A stretch of DNA of 20,117 nt. Origin: a virus. Both the position numbers and the translations under genes were made by a program. The notes under the pieces were generated by a model. The model was not told the origin of the DNA. It saw only the letters and a list, made by a program, of their open reading frames with translations, and made no database searches. Below are positions 6,815 to 14,631 of this stretch, in pieces. Every line of letters starts with the position of its first letter. The first letter of the stretch is position 1. The stretch covers positions 1 through 20,117 of the IMG/VR virus record IMGVR_UViG_3300032235_000462, one strand, 5' to 3'.

Positions 6815-9609
6815 TGGGCATTAGAAAACGTCGCAGAAAACTAACGACCCTGATGAGCAGGCTCGATCAGAGAGTTAAATCTGTAGAGCTTAGACCGATC
6901 AGCCTGCTGACTCAGGATCAAATCAATGCAGCAGTAGCTACCGAGGATACGGCTGGCAATGACCCTACTACCGTTATCTCGATTAATGCCCCTAAATTTG
7001 TAAAAGTCTTCGATGCTATTGCTTACCCCAAGTCAGTTACTGGTACCACTGATCTAGTTGAAATTTATCTGGAAGCTAGCTTGGGTGTATCTAAGGGGGA
7101 CAGAATTGAGGTTAGCGGCATACACGGAACTGATACCGCAATCCTAGATGCAAGTAGCGACAACTTTAAAGTTGTTGATAGCGACACTCCTCCATGGACT
7201 GACAGGGTGTTTAGTACCAAGAAGTCTAGACACAATCCGTCCAACACCACCTGGGCTACCGTATCTAATACCTATTCTTTTAAACCAGAGACAGCTGCTC
7301 CGTCAACTTGGACTAGCTATAAAAGACTTCAGACTCGAAAAAAAGTAGACTCTTACGCTATAACTGGTACCACTGTGACCCTCACGCTCAACAGTGCTCA
7401 TAAGTTTCTGGCTGGCGAAGTTTTCTTTGTAGACATATTTCAGGAAGATTCTCGTGCTTACGGTATTGACGGTCTATTCAGGATCGATAGCGTAACGAGT
7501 AATACTATTGTCTACACTCTAGATGCTGGTGGCGTTGACACTCCTATCCCTACAACCGTCCCTGATGCGGATGTATATGTATATCCTGTAGCTAGAAAAT
7601 ACCTAGCCGTAGGATCTACCTGGGCTGACAGTGGAAACAATAAAATTTACTACTGGGATGGCATTAGGTGGATTGACTATTCTCAGGTTACTGACCCTGT
7701 TCGCGATGGCGATCCTCCTGCTCCGCCAACAGGACTAACGGCTACTGATACTCCATCAATTAGTAATACTTTATATGTCCCGTACGCTAAGGTTAAGTTG
7801 TCTTGGACAGCTCCAACAAAAACTGCTGCTAATAAAGATTTAACTGACTTAGTCGGATACACAATTCGGTGGAGAAAATCCAATCTAGACGACTGGGCCG
7901 AAAAGGATGTTAAAGGGCTCAATGTAACGAGCTATACCTTTGATGAAGAGACCATGCTGCTTCAAGGTCAACAGTATACTTTCCAAGTCTACGCTTATGA
8001 CTCCGGACTTCAGCCGTCAACAGCAGCAACTACAACTATAACCACAAAGCAGCGAAAGGGTAGCATAGAAAACTACCCTCCGACTGCACCAACTGCTACA
8101 AGTAGACTTGGAACGGTAAAAGTTGCCTGGGATGGCAAGCTACAGAGCGGGCCATCTTCAGTAATTAGTGCATCGTCTGATATTCGCATAATGAAAATCT
8201 ATGCGTCTACAGTGTCGGGATTCACTCCTTCGTCTAGCAATTTAGTGAAAACAGTTAGAGTATTTGGGTCGGATGGCGGATTTGATGTTCTGACCGACCT
8301 CTCGTATACCACCACTTACTACATTAAAATAACACTAGTAAACAGCTCGGGATTTGAGAGTGCACCGTCTACACAGGTTTCAGCTCAAGTTACACCACTC
8401 GTTAACACTGACTTAATTGCGAATACTCTGACTACTTGGCCTTTTGCTGGTCAAGTTGTTTCAGCCGGGTCCCTAGCCAATGGGGCTGTAAATGCGTCCA
8501 GTCTTCTGGGCCCGAATGTTGTCACTCAAGCTGCTATTTCAGCCAATGCCATCGGTGCAGACCAAATCGCCGCTGGGTCTATCATTGCTGGAAAGATTGG
8601 CGCTAATGCGATCACGTCTAACACAATAGCTGCTAACGCAATCACAGCAGGGAAAATTGATGCCAATGCTGTAACTGCAGACACTATTAATGCTGGTGCT
8701 ATTACGGCAGTAAAAATCGATACTGATGCTGTTACTGCTGACAAAATTCAGGCTGGTGCAATCACTGCTGACAAGATAGTTTCTGACTTTGTTCTAGCTA
8801 ACGTAATTAGAACAGCAACTTCAGGTGCAAGAATAGAGATTAGAGGGGCTCAGCACGCCGCTCCTGGAATCGTATCCTTTAAGTCGTCCGGTACATCATT
8901 TAGATTCTACTCAAACGGGCTGAGCTACCTAGATGACGTCAACATATCAGGTGACGTTAAAATCACGAGCGGTGGCAACTTAATTGTTCAAAGCGGTGGT
9001 GATATATCAGTAACCAGTTCTGGATTTATTACTGGTGGAACAATTAGAACATCTGCTAGCTACCCTCGTCTTGAGCTGAGCCAGTCTACCCAGTCGCTAA
9101 GAGCTCGTTGGTCGTCGACTATCGATGCTTCTTTGATTGGCGCTTCCTGGGGAATGTTTATAGACTCTGGCTTCTCGGTGAGCGGTATAGCCACCGGTAC
9201 AACCGCTGCTTATGACGTTGTAGCGGCTCCATTTTCAGGTGTATTTGTGCGAGGCGGTCTGGTTTCTTCTGATATTAGACTGAAGAAAGACATCTCTAGT
9301 TCGCCCCTTGGTCTTGATTTTATTAACCAAATTCAGACTGTTGAATACGTCTGGAAGACCGACAAAACTGGCGCTAAAAATATAGGTGTGATAGCGCAAG
9401 AAGTTAAGCAGGTACTCGACGAAAACTACCCAGAGTTTTCGGATTACTTTGTCCAAGCTGATGGCGTTGGACTACTCCCCGGTGGCGAGAATGCTTATGG
9501 AGTAAACTACAATAAGTTTATTCCAGTTCTTTTGAACGCAGTTAAGGAGCTCTCTTCTCAGGTATCGGAACTTAAATCAGAAGTAGAGAGACTAAAGGAA
9601 AATAGGTAA
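6814..9609 (+). CDS. Tail fibre/spike with FN3 domains, decad repeats and C-terminal S74 chaperone
   Basis: This 931-residue protein is the probable receptor-binding fibre. Residues 1-30 are basic and helical, suited to docking on the hub. Two beta modules (about 45-110 and 178-245) resemble those in the preceding gene. FN3-like domains follow at about 300-415 (starting PPAPPTGLTA, with VKLSW and YTFQVYAYD) and 420-527 (starting YPPTAPTA). Eight 10-residue repeats (578-657) probably form a trimeric rod. After a beta-rich region, the C-terminal 113 residues match the peptidase S74 intramolecular chaperone: SSDIRLKKDI (Ser819-Asp820), IGVIAQEVKQV, YNKFIPVLLNAVKEL and a final coiled coil. Family members trimerise and then self-cleave before that Ser-Asp. 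The start shares one base with the previous stop. Confidence 0.9.
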   Translation: MGIRKRRRKLTTLMSRLDQRVKSVELRPISLLTQDQINAAVATEDTAGNDPTTVISINAPKFVKVFDAIAYPKSVTGTTDLVEIYLEASLGVSKGDRIEVSGIHGTDTAILDASSDNFKVVDSDTPPWTDRVFSTKKSRHNPSNTTWATVSNTYSFKPETAAPSTWTSYKRLQTRKKVDSYAITGTTVTLTLNSAHKFLAGEVFFVDIFQEDSRAYGIDGLFRIDSVTSNTIVYTLDAGGVDTPIPTTVPDADVYVYPVARKYLAVGSTWADSGNNKIYYWDGIRWIDYSQVTDPVRDGDPPAPPTGLTATDTPSISNTLYVPYAKVKLSWTAPTKTAANKDLTDLVGYTIRWRKSNLDDWAEKDVKGLNVTSYTFDEETMLLQGQQYTFQVYAYDSGLQPSTAATTTITTKQRKGSIENYPPTAPTATSRLGTVKVAWDGKLQSGPSSVISASSDIRIMKIYASTVSGFTPSSSNLVKTVRVFGSDGGFDVLTDLSYTTTYYIKITLVNSSGFESAPSTQVSAQVTPLVNTDLIANTLTTWPFAGQVVSAGSLANGAVNASSLLGPNVVTQAAISANAIGADQIAAGSIIAGKIGANAITSNTIAANAITAGKIDANAVTADTINAGAITAVKIDTDAVTADKIQAGAITADKIVSDFVLANVIRTATSGARIEIRGAQHAAPGIVSFKSSGTSFRFYSNGLSYLDDVNISGDVKITSGGNLIVQSGGDISVTSSGFITGGTIRTSASYPRLELSQSTQSLRARWSSTIDASLIGASWGMFIDSGFSVSGIATGTTAAYDVVAAPFSGVFVRGGLVSSDIRLKKDISSSPLGLDFINQIQTVEYVWKTDKTGAKNIGVIAQEVKQVLDENYPEFSDYFVQADGVGLLPGGENAYGVNYNKFIPVLLNAVKELSSQVSELKSEVERLKENR
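8545..8784 (+). repeat. Eight in-register 30-base repeats encoding a decapeptide rod
   Basis: Residues 578-657 of the fibre fall into eight consecutive 10-residue units with no insertion or deletion. The consensus is (N/G/D)-A-(I/V)-T-A-x-K-I-x-A. DNA conservation is lower than protein conservation, since alanine and isoleucine codons vary, so the repeats are old or kept by protein-level selection. Alternating small and beta-branched residues suit a trimeric beta-helix or coiled rod ahead of the S74 domain. Confidence 0.85.
9268..9273 (+). other. Predicted S74 autocleavage site (Ser819-Asp820)
   Basis: The TCT GAT codons encode the Ser-Asp of the SDIRLKKDI block. In the endosialidase-type chaperone family, cleavage occurs just before this serine, releasing the C-terminal chaperone from the folded trimer. 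Cleavage here would leave an 818-residue mature fibre and a 113-residue chaperone. Both flanking motif residues are intact. Confidence 0.65.
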
Positions 9610-9613
9610 TATT

Positions 9614-9937
9614 ATGGCATCCGTAGAATATACAGTTAAATTAAGCGATGGATTTGTAACTACTATGTATCGTCAAATTGTTGACGAAGACGGATCGGTC
9701 TTAGCAGAGTCCCCTGTAAAAATGGCTGAAGTACGCAGCGTACCGGGAGCCACGGCAGTAGATGAGTATCTAGAGGCAGTCGCTGACAGACTTATGGAAG
9801 CTGTGACAGCTCTTAGGGATGCGGACAATAGACCAGACTCCGCTACCTTCGAAGCTTGCGGTAGGGCATATGTAGATTTGCAGCAGTTAATTACTGACTT
9901 CGACACTACACTGCTTCCCCCGATTAATACGCTTTAA
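9614..9937 (+). CDS. Small protein of unknown function after the tail fibre
   Basis: This 107-residue acidic protein starts 4 bases after the fibre stop, with AGGTAAT upstream of the ATG. The first 35 residues look like beta strands (VEYTVKLSDGFVTTMYRQIVDEDG). Residues about 48-95 should form helices (AVDEYLEAVADRLMEAVTALRDA and a second helix to ITDF). It has no signal peptide, membrane segment, cysteine pair or recognisable catalytic motif. The tight link to the fibre suggests a tail-related role such as an accessory or assembly factor, but that rests on position only. Confidence 0.75.
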   Translation: MASVEYTVKLSDGFVTTMYRQIVDEDGSVLAESPVKMAEVRSVPGATAVDEYLEAVADRLMEAVTALRDADNRPDSATFEACGRAYVDLQQLITDFDTTLLPPINTL

Positions 9938-9947
9938 GGGGTTCGGC

Positions 9948-10421
9948 ATGCACTCCATACGAGACGGCGATAGAACACTTCAGTTCAATGGCAAACTTTT
10001 AGCTAGATCTACTTCAGAGAGACATCAAGCACTGCGCTGGGTGGAGTTCGAACTCTATAAAACCGAAAGCGGATCTTATATTCTTTCTAGAGTTGGTGTC
10101 TCGATTATGTTCCACGGTGCGGCTTGCCCTATGGTTAAAAAGTATAAGCTGACTGAAGCTCCCACTGAAGGAATAAATAGTAGGGCTGTACCTTGCCCAG
10201 AGTGTTCCCCGGATCTGAGCCTAGACCTAGTTTTCCCTGAAAAATACAGGTACTGGGCAATGGTAACTTCGGACCCAGCTGCTATTCTCGATTCTCTGTA
10301 TAAGTATGACGAAGACACTGATAACTACTACTTGACATCTGTAGCTCAAAGACTGCTTTCGGAAGCATCCAAAGTTGACTCTGAAATTGCTAATGTGTAT
10401 ACTGTGGAGATAATCCCGTAA
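9948..10421 (+). CDS. Unknown protein with a possible zinc site
   Basis: I do not recognise this 157-residue protein with certainty. The ATG at 9948 is preceded by AAGGGG at good spacing. The N-terminal half looks beta-rich, with RWVEFELYKTESGSYILSRVG. It holds a candidate metal site made of His56, Cys60, Cys83 and Cys86 (HGAAC, then CPEC). The C-terminal half is helical and acidic (AILDSLYKYDEDTDNYYLTSVAQRLL in two adjoining stretches). No catalytic motif is apparent. It lies between tail and replication genes, 19 bases before the polymerase start. It could be a small nucleic-acid-binding or regulatory protein, but function is open. Confidence 0.75.
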   Translation: MHSIRDGDRTLQFNGKLLARSTSERHQALRWVEFELYKTESGSYILSRVGVSIMFHGAACPMVKKYKLTEAPTEGINSRAVPCPECSPDLSLDLVFPEKYRYWAMVTSDPAAILDSLYKYDEDTDNYYLTSVAQRLLSEASKVDSEIANVYTVEIIP

Positions 10422-10440
10422 CACAAACAGAAAGACAAAA

Positions 10441-12261
10441 ATGACAACTGGCCTAGATGGAGTCCAGCTCCACTTGGTCGATAGTGTAGACAAAGCTGCA
10501 GAGTTTATGTCTTGGCTAGGGGAGCGTCGCCCCTTAAACGCCATTGCTATCGATACCGAAACCGGTGAACTTCCCGGAAACCCAAGAAAAGATGCTCTAT
10601 CTCCATGGCACGGACGTCTACGTTTGGTCCAGGTAGGCGATGGCATGACCGGCTGGTCTATCCCTTGGGAGAACTGGAAGGGCGTCTTCTATGATGCAAT
10701 GAATAAATTTGATGGCCCACTTGTCTGCCACAATATTGCCTTCGAGGCAAAGTGGTTTGAGATCCAATCGGAATGGTCTATCCCTTGGCACCGTGCGCAT
10801 GACACCATGATTATGGCAAAAATTATTGACCCTCTTGGCACTGGTGCATTGAAAAAGCTAACAGAGCAATATGTAGACCCAACTGCGGCAGCTCTTCAGT
10901 CGATTCTAGATTACGGGCTATCTGACAATGGCTGGACTTGGGGAACGGTTCCAATTAACTATGAACCTTACTGGTCTTATGGTGCACTAGACACTGTTCT
11001 TACCATGCGGCTCTTTGAGATGTTCTGGCAGAAAACCGCTCCTGGTCAGCCCTACAGCATTCCGTATGAGTTGGAAATGAATACTCGTCGCATAACCACC
11101 AAAATGGAGCTCAATGGTGCTCGTCTTGACTTGGACTACTCCAAGAAGAAGTATCAGGAGTTGATTGACTATACCGATCAAGTGGCCGAGTGGGCTAAAA
11201 CTAATTACGGCCTATCAATTGGAAGTAACCAACAGCTAGTCCGACAGTTTGAGAATCTTGGCTTTGAGATAACAGAGCTTACCGATAAGGGGCAGAAGTC
11301 TGCCTCTAAGGACCAGCTAAAGTTGATCTCTCGTGACGGCAACTCCGAGTCTAAGCAGTTGGCGGATACTACTCTTAAATACAGGCAGGCCCTAAAGTTG
11401 GCAAATACCTATTTTGCTAACTTCATTAATGACAACACGGATGGATTCGTACACCCATCTATCAACACAATGGGTGCTCGTACTGGACGTATGTCTATCC
11501 AGAACCCTGCACTTCAGACTCTTCCTAAGGGTGACGATACTGTACGCCGTGCGTTCTTGCCGAAGGACGACGAGCATGTCATCGTAACCTCTGACCTCGA
11601 CCAGGTTGAGTTCCGCATGTTTGCATCTCTATCCCAGGATCCCAACCTCATCCAGCTATTCTTGCGCTCTGACGCAACTGGGTCTGACCCATTTACCGAA
11701 ATCGGTCGCGAAGTCTATCAGGACCCGTCAATGCAGAAATCTGATAAGCGTCGTGGTCTCATTAAGGGCGTAGTTTATGGACGTCTGTATGGAGCAGGTG
11801 TCTCTAAGCAGGCGCTTACAGCTGGCGTGCCAGAGGAGCAAATGCGTGCCGTGTCTAATGCATTCGACGAGAGATATCCTGGTATGCAGCGCTTCCAGAA
11901 GTATGTGGAGCAGACTGGATCAGCTCGACTCGAAGCTGAGGGTCAGGGGTATGTGCACACTTGGACCGGTAGACGAATTCCGTGCGATGAAGATCGCGTA
12001 TACACTCTTGTTAACTACCTAATTCAAGGTGGAGCGGCAGAAGTTTTCAAGTCAAATCTGGTTAAATTGGACCAAGCTGATCTAACTGACTTGTTAATTG
12101 TCCCCGTGCATGATGAAATTGTGCTAAATGCTCCGCGTAAAGACGCGGAAGAAATCAAGCAATTGGTTAGGAAGTGTATGACTACTACCGAAAACTGGTC
12201 AGTACCTTTGACTGCTGACGTAGACGGTCCACTAGAGAACTGGGGTGCTAAGTATGTCTAG
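10441..12261 (+). CDS. polA: Family A DNA polymerase with 3'-5' exonuclease
   Basis: This 606-residue protein is the probable replicative polymerase. The N-terminal proofreading domain shows Exo I (IDTE, Asp38 and Glu40), Exo II (HNIAFE, Asn98 and Glu102) and Exo III (YGALD, Tyr180 and Asp184). The polymerase domain has the GARTGRMSIQNPALQTLP segment, motif A (SDLDQVEFR with catalytic Asp385 and Glu390), motif B (RRGLIKGVVYGRLYG with Arg438, Lys442 and Tyr446) and motif C (HDE 557-559). There is no 5'-3' exonuclease domain, and the length fits actinophage and T7-type replicative enzymes. Tyr446 sits where Taq has Phe667 and T7 polymerase has Tyr526. The ATG follows AGAAAG. The resolvase start lies inside its last codons. 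Confidence 0.97.
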   Translation: MTTGLDGVQLHLVDSVDKAAEFMSWLGERRPLNAIAIDTETGELPGNPRKDALSPWHGRLRLVQVGDGMTGWSIPWENWKGVFYDAMNKFDGPLVCHNIAFEAKWFEIQSEWSIPWHRAHDTMIMAKIIDPLGTGALKKLTEQYVDPTAAALQSILDYGLSDNGWTWGTVPINYEPYWSYGALDTVLTMRLFEMFWQKTAPGQPYSIPYELEMNTRRITTKMELNGARLDLDYSKKKYQELIDYTDQVAEWAKTNYGLSIGSNQQLVRQFENLGFEITELTDKGQKSASKDQLKLISRDGNSESKQLADTTLKYRQALKLANTYFANFINDNTDGFVHPSINTMGARTGRMSIQNPALQTLPKGDDTVRRAFLPKDDEHVIVTSDLDQVEFRMFASLSQDPNLIQLFLRSDATGSDPFTEIGREVYQDPSMQKSDKRRGLIKGVVYGRLYGAGVSKQALTAGVPEEQMRAVSNAFDERYPGMQRFQKYVEQTGSARLEAEGQGYVHTWTGRRIPCDEDRVYTLVNYLIQGGAAEVFKSNLVKLDQADLTDLLIVPVHDEIVLNAPRKDAEEIKQLVRKCMTTTENWSVPLTADVDGPLENWGAKYV

Positions 12262-12724
12262 TTATATCTTGGCCCTTGACCCGGGCAAGCTCACTGGAGT
12301 TGCACTGCTTCGCAGAGAAGCAGGAGTAGTGGACCCAATCCTTGAGGGATCTTGGGAGCTTCAACAGGATGAAATAGCTCCTATTGTTAGGGACATTATC
12401 TGGAACCCCATAATTAAAAACGATATTGATATCGTATGTGAGAGATTTATCATTAACGCTCAGACCGTTAGAAACTCTCAAGCGCCCTACTCGCTGGAGG
12501 TAATTGGAATTCTAAAGCAGTGTCTATTTGATAATGGCAAAACTGCTGAAGAAATATACTTCCAGGCACCAGCAAATGCGATGGCGATGTTTACCAATGA
12601 AAAGCTCAGAAAGCTGGGCTACTGGCACCGAGGCGGGGCTGGCCACGCCCTGGATGCAATCCGACACGCCCTACTCCGCGCTGTAAATAGTGGCTGGAAA
12701 CCAGTAGGATTACTAAAAGATTAA
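12254..12724 (+). CDS. RuvC-like Holliday junction resolvase
   Basis: This 156-residue RNase H-fold nuclease probably resolves branched DNA during replication or before packaging. The acidic residues expected of RuvC are present: Asp9 in ILALDPGKLTG, Glu63 in IVCERF and Asp134 in HALDAIRHAL, with His131 beside the last. Size is close to bacterial RuvC. I chose ATG 12254, which overlaps the polymerase stop by 8 bases. GGGG at 12242-12245 is a modest ribosome binding site 8 bases upstream. A GTG at 12245 would use those same bases as coding. Overlap with the polymerase gene suggests coupled translation. Confidence 0.88.
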   Translation: MSSYILALDPGKLTGVALLRREAGVVDPILEGSWELQQDEIAPIVRDIIWNPIIKNDIDIVCERFIINAQTVRNSQAPYSLEVIGILKQCLFDNGKTAEEIYFQAPANAMAMFTNEKLRKLGYWHRGGAGHALDAIRHALLRAVNSGWKPVGLLKD

Positions 12725-12726
12725 AA

Positions 12727-12771
12727 ATATTATCAAAAAACACTTGCACTGGTAGTTTTTTCTGATAATAT
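12727..12771. repeat. Large imperfect inverted repeat in the helicase promoter region
   Basis: The left arm 12727-12741 (ATATTATCAAAAAAC) pairs with the right arm 12755-12771 (GTTTTTTCTGATAATAT), with only a two-base bulge (CT at 12762-12763). The loop is 13 bases. The 77-base gap is the largest intergenic space here besides the window ends. Because the right arm carries the -10 element, the dyad could be an operator. It could also fold in mRNA from the resolvase gene as a weak terminator. The stem is AT-rich. Confidence 0.7.
12744..12771 (+). promoter_or_regulatory. Probable sigma70-type promoter with extended -10 for the helicase operon
   Basis: TTGCAC (12744-12749) and TAATAT (12766-12771) are separated by 16 bases. 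TGA directly before the -10 gives the TGn extended -10 form. Transcription would start near 12778, leaving a leader of about 24 bases with a strong ribosome binding site. The promoter would drive helicase, nuclease, ATPase and SSB-like genes up to the terminator at 16896-16926. It overlaps the inverted repeat at 12727-12771, which suggests control by a dimeric repressor or activator. Confidence 0.65.
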
Positions 12772-12790
12772 AGATACAGCAACAACAGAT

Positions 12791-12796
12791 TGGAGG
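12791..12796 (+). promoter_or_regulatory. Strong ribosome binding site that sets the helicase start
   Basis: TGGAGG precedes the ATG at 12802 by 5 bases. It rules out a TTG at 12790 in the same frame, which would place the start codon upstream of this site. Confidence 0.75.
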
Positions 12797-12801
12797 CTGT
12801 A

Positions 12802-14631
12802 ATGGCCGTTTTTGTAGAATTAGATGGCGAGCACATCATAATTAACGCCGAATGGCGTTTAAAGGAAGTTTGTCGGGCTCTGCCTGGCTCCCGATGGGAC
12901 GCTGAGGCAAGTGTCTGGAGGATTCCAGTATCTTGGACTGGCTGCTTATCACTTAGGTCCACCTTTGGCGCACAGCTGGAGATTGGCCCTAAGCTGGCTG
13001 AATGGGCTAAAAACGAAAAAGCAAATAGAATCGATCCATCCAATGCTCTAAGGGAAATAGAGGCAATAGATGAGGGTGATCAGGACCTATTCCCGCACCA
13101 GCGTGCTGGCGTTGAGTTCCTCTCTAAGGCCCGTAGAGCGCTCTTAGCAGACGAGCCTGGTCTCGGGAAGACTGCCCAGGCTATTAGGTCTCTAAAGCGA
13201 CTACATGACCGCGGAGAGCAGGTTTTTCCAGCTCTTATCGTGTGCCCAAACACCCTAAAAACTAACTGGGAACGAGAATTTGACCGCTGGTGGCCAGGTA
13301 TCGATGTTCAGGTTGTTAAGGGGTCAGCTACCCAGCGTCGCAAGGCATTCGATCACGAGGCCCAGGTCTACGTGATCAACTGGGAATCGCTTAGGACTCA
13401 CTCAAAGCTTCTATCTTATGGGTCAATTGCATTAGCACGTTGCACTGACTGTGGAGGCCATGACTCTAAGATTACTGCCTCAAGATGCGAAGTACATCAG
13501 CGTGAATTGAATGTCATCGACTTTAAGGCTGTAGTTGCAGATGAAATTCACCGCTCTAAGGACCCTAAATCTAAGCAGACTCGTGCGTTTTGGGCTGCTT
13601 CAGGTAATGCAGACATTAGATTTGCCCTAACTGGAACTCCAATTGCTAATACTGTGGTTGACCTGTGGCCAATTCTTCACTGGCTAGACGCTAAAGAGTG
13701 GCCAAGTAAAACTAAATGGCTAGACCGCTATGTCAACACAATGATGAACGCATTTGGTGGTCTAATGATTCTGGGACTCAAGCCAGCTATGGAATCCGAG
13801 TTCTTTGCCGGAATCCACCCTCGCATGCGTCGCATGTTGAAGCAGAAAGTGCTTCCTTGGCTACCAGAGGTAATTAACGACCGACGAGATGTTGAGATGG
13901 GTGCGAAGCAGGCTAAGGCTTACAAGCAGATGCTAGAAAACATGATTGCTGAACTTAGTACTACTCCGGAAGAGCGATTCCAGGAAGCATTTGAACAAGG
14001 TGAGACTGACATTGTCGTCGCACCTAATCCTCTAACTCAGACCATGCGTCTTCTTCAGTTTGCTAGCTCATACGGAACCATGGAGCTAGTGGACGGTCAA
14101 GAAAAAATGATTTTGTCAGACCCTTCTTGTAAGGTTGATGCTCTGATGGATGATATTGAAAATGGAGACTTTGGTGACGACTCTGTTGCGGTTTGTGCAG
14201 TGTCTCGTCAGCTCATTGAGCTGCTAAGTGCTCGCCTAACTAAAGAAAAGATTGCTCATGGACTTATCACTGGTGCTCAGAGCGGTGACGAGCGCCAAAG
14301 GGCTATCGATGACTTCCAGGCTGGTCGCACAAAGTGGATCCTTTTCACGGCTCAAGCGGGTGGTGTTGGTGTTACCTTGACAGCAGCACGTCGACTTGTT
14401 ATGCTTCAAAGACCATGGTCTCTTGTTGACTACAAGCAGGCCCTGGACCGAGTTCACAGAATTGGTTCTGAGATTCACGATTCGATTCTTATTACTGATT
14501 ATGTGACCGAGGGAACCATCGAAGAGCGGGTAATTGAGGCGCTAGACGGGAAGTCTGAAAACTTCCAGCAAGTTGTGCGCGACAAGGACCAGCTAATTAA
14601 GATGCTAAACGACAACAAGAAGGAGCTCTAA
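12802..14631 (+). CDS. SNF2-type DEAD/DEAH-box helicase with Cys/His cluster
   Basis: This 609-residue superfamily 2 ATPase of the SNF2/RapA kind probably remodels or unwinds DNA during replication and recombination. An N-terminal domain of about 75 residues (SRWDAEASVWRIP) precedes the motor. Motif Q is LFPHQRAGVEFL, motif I DEPGLGKT (Lys123), motif II DEIH (247-250) and motif III ALTGTP. The second RecA-like lobe has GGVGVTLTAARRLVMLQRPW and motif VI QALDRVHRIG (546-555). Cys214, Cys217, Cys229 and His232 form a CxxC-x11-CxxH cluster between motifs Ia and II and could bind zinc. DEIH replaces the common DEAH. The stop overlaps the next ATG by one base. Confidence 0.93.
   Translation: MAVFVELDGEHIIINAEWRLKEVCRALPGSRWDAEASVWRIPVSWTGCLSLRSTFGAQLEIGPKLAEWAKNEKANRIDPSNALREIEAIDEGDQDLFPHQRAGVEFLSKARRALLADEPGLGKTAQAIRSLKRLHDRGEQVFPALIVCPNTLKTNWEREFDRWWPGIDVQVVKGSATQRRKAFDHEAQVYVINWESLRTHSKLLSYGSIALARCTDCGGHDSKITASRCEVHQRELNVIDFKAVVADEIHRSKDPKSKQTRAFWAASGNADIRFALTGTPIANTVVDLWPILHWLDAKEWPSKTKWLDRYVNTMMNAFGGLMILGLKPAMESEFFAGIHPRMRRMLKQKVLPWLPEVINDRRDVEMGAKQAKAYKQMLENMIAELSTTPEERFQEAFEQGETDIVVAPNPLTQTMRLLQFASSYGTMELVDGQEKMILSDPSCKVDALMDDIENGDFGDDSVAVCAVSRQLIELLSARLTKEKIAHGLITGAQSGDERQRAIDDFQAGRTKWILFTAQAGGVGVTLTAARRLVMLQRPWSLVDYKQALDRVHRIGSEIHDSILITDYVTEGTIEERVIEALDGKSENFQQVVRDKDQLIKMLNDNKKEL

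Noticed and set aside
8526-8744. Antisense reading frame rich in Ala/Ile/Val opposite the decad repeats
   Set aside because: It is a by-product of the repeat composition on the other strand, with no ribosome binding site or neighbours on that strand.
8545-8784. 30-base periodic repeats as a CRISPR array
   Set aside because: Units are contiguous with no spacers, vary at synonymous sites and encode a regular decapeptide in frame within the fibre.
12245-12253. GTG at 12245 as resolvase start
   Set aside because: Its G belongs to the GGGG that best serves as ribosome binding site for ATG 12254, and the conserved fold begins just after that ATG.
12727-12771. Inverted repeat as a simple intrinsic terminator for the resolvase
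   Set aside because: The stem is AT-rich with the T-run inside the stem, no T-run follows it, and the arm coincides with a good extended -10 promoter. A minor terminating role cannot be excluded.
12790-12801. TTG at 12790 as helicase start
   Set aside because: It would make the TGGAGG ribosome binding site part of the coding sequence. ATG 12802 is correctly spaced.
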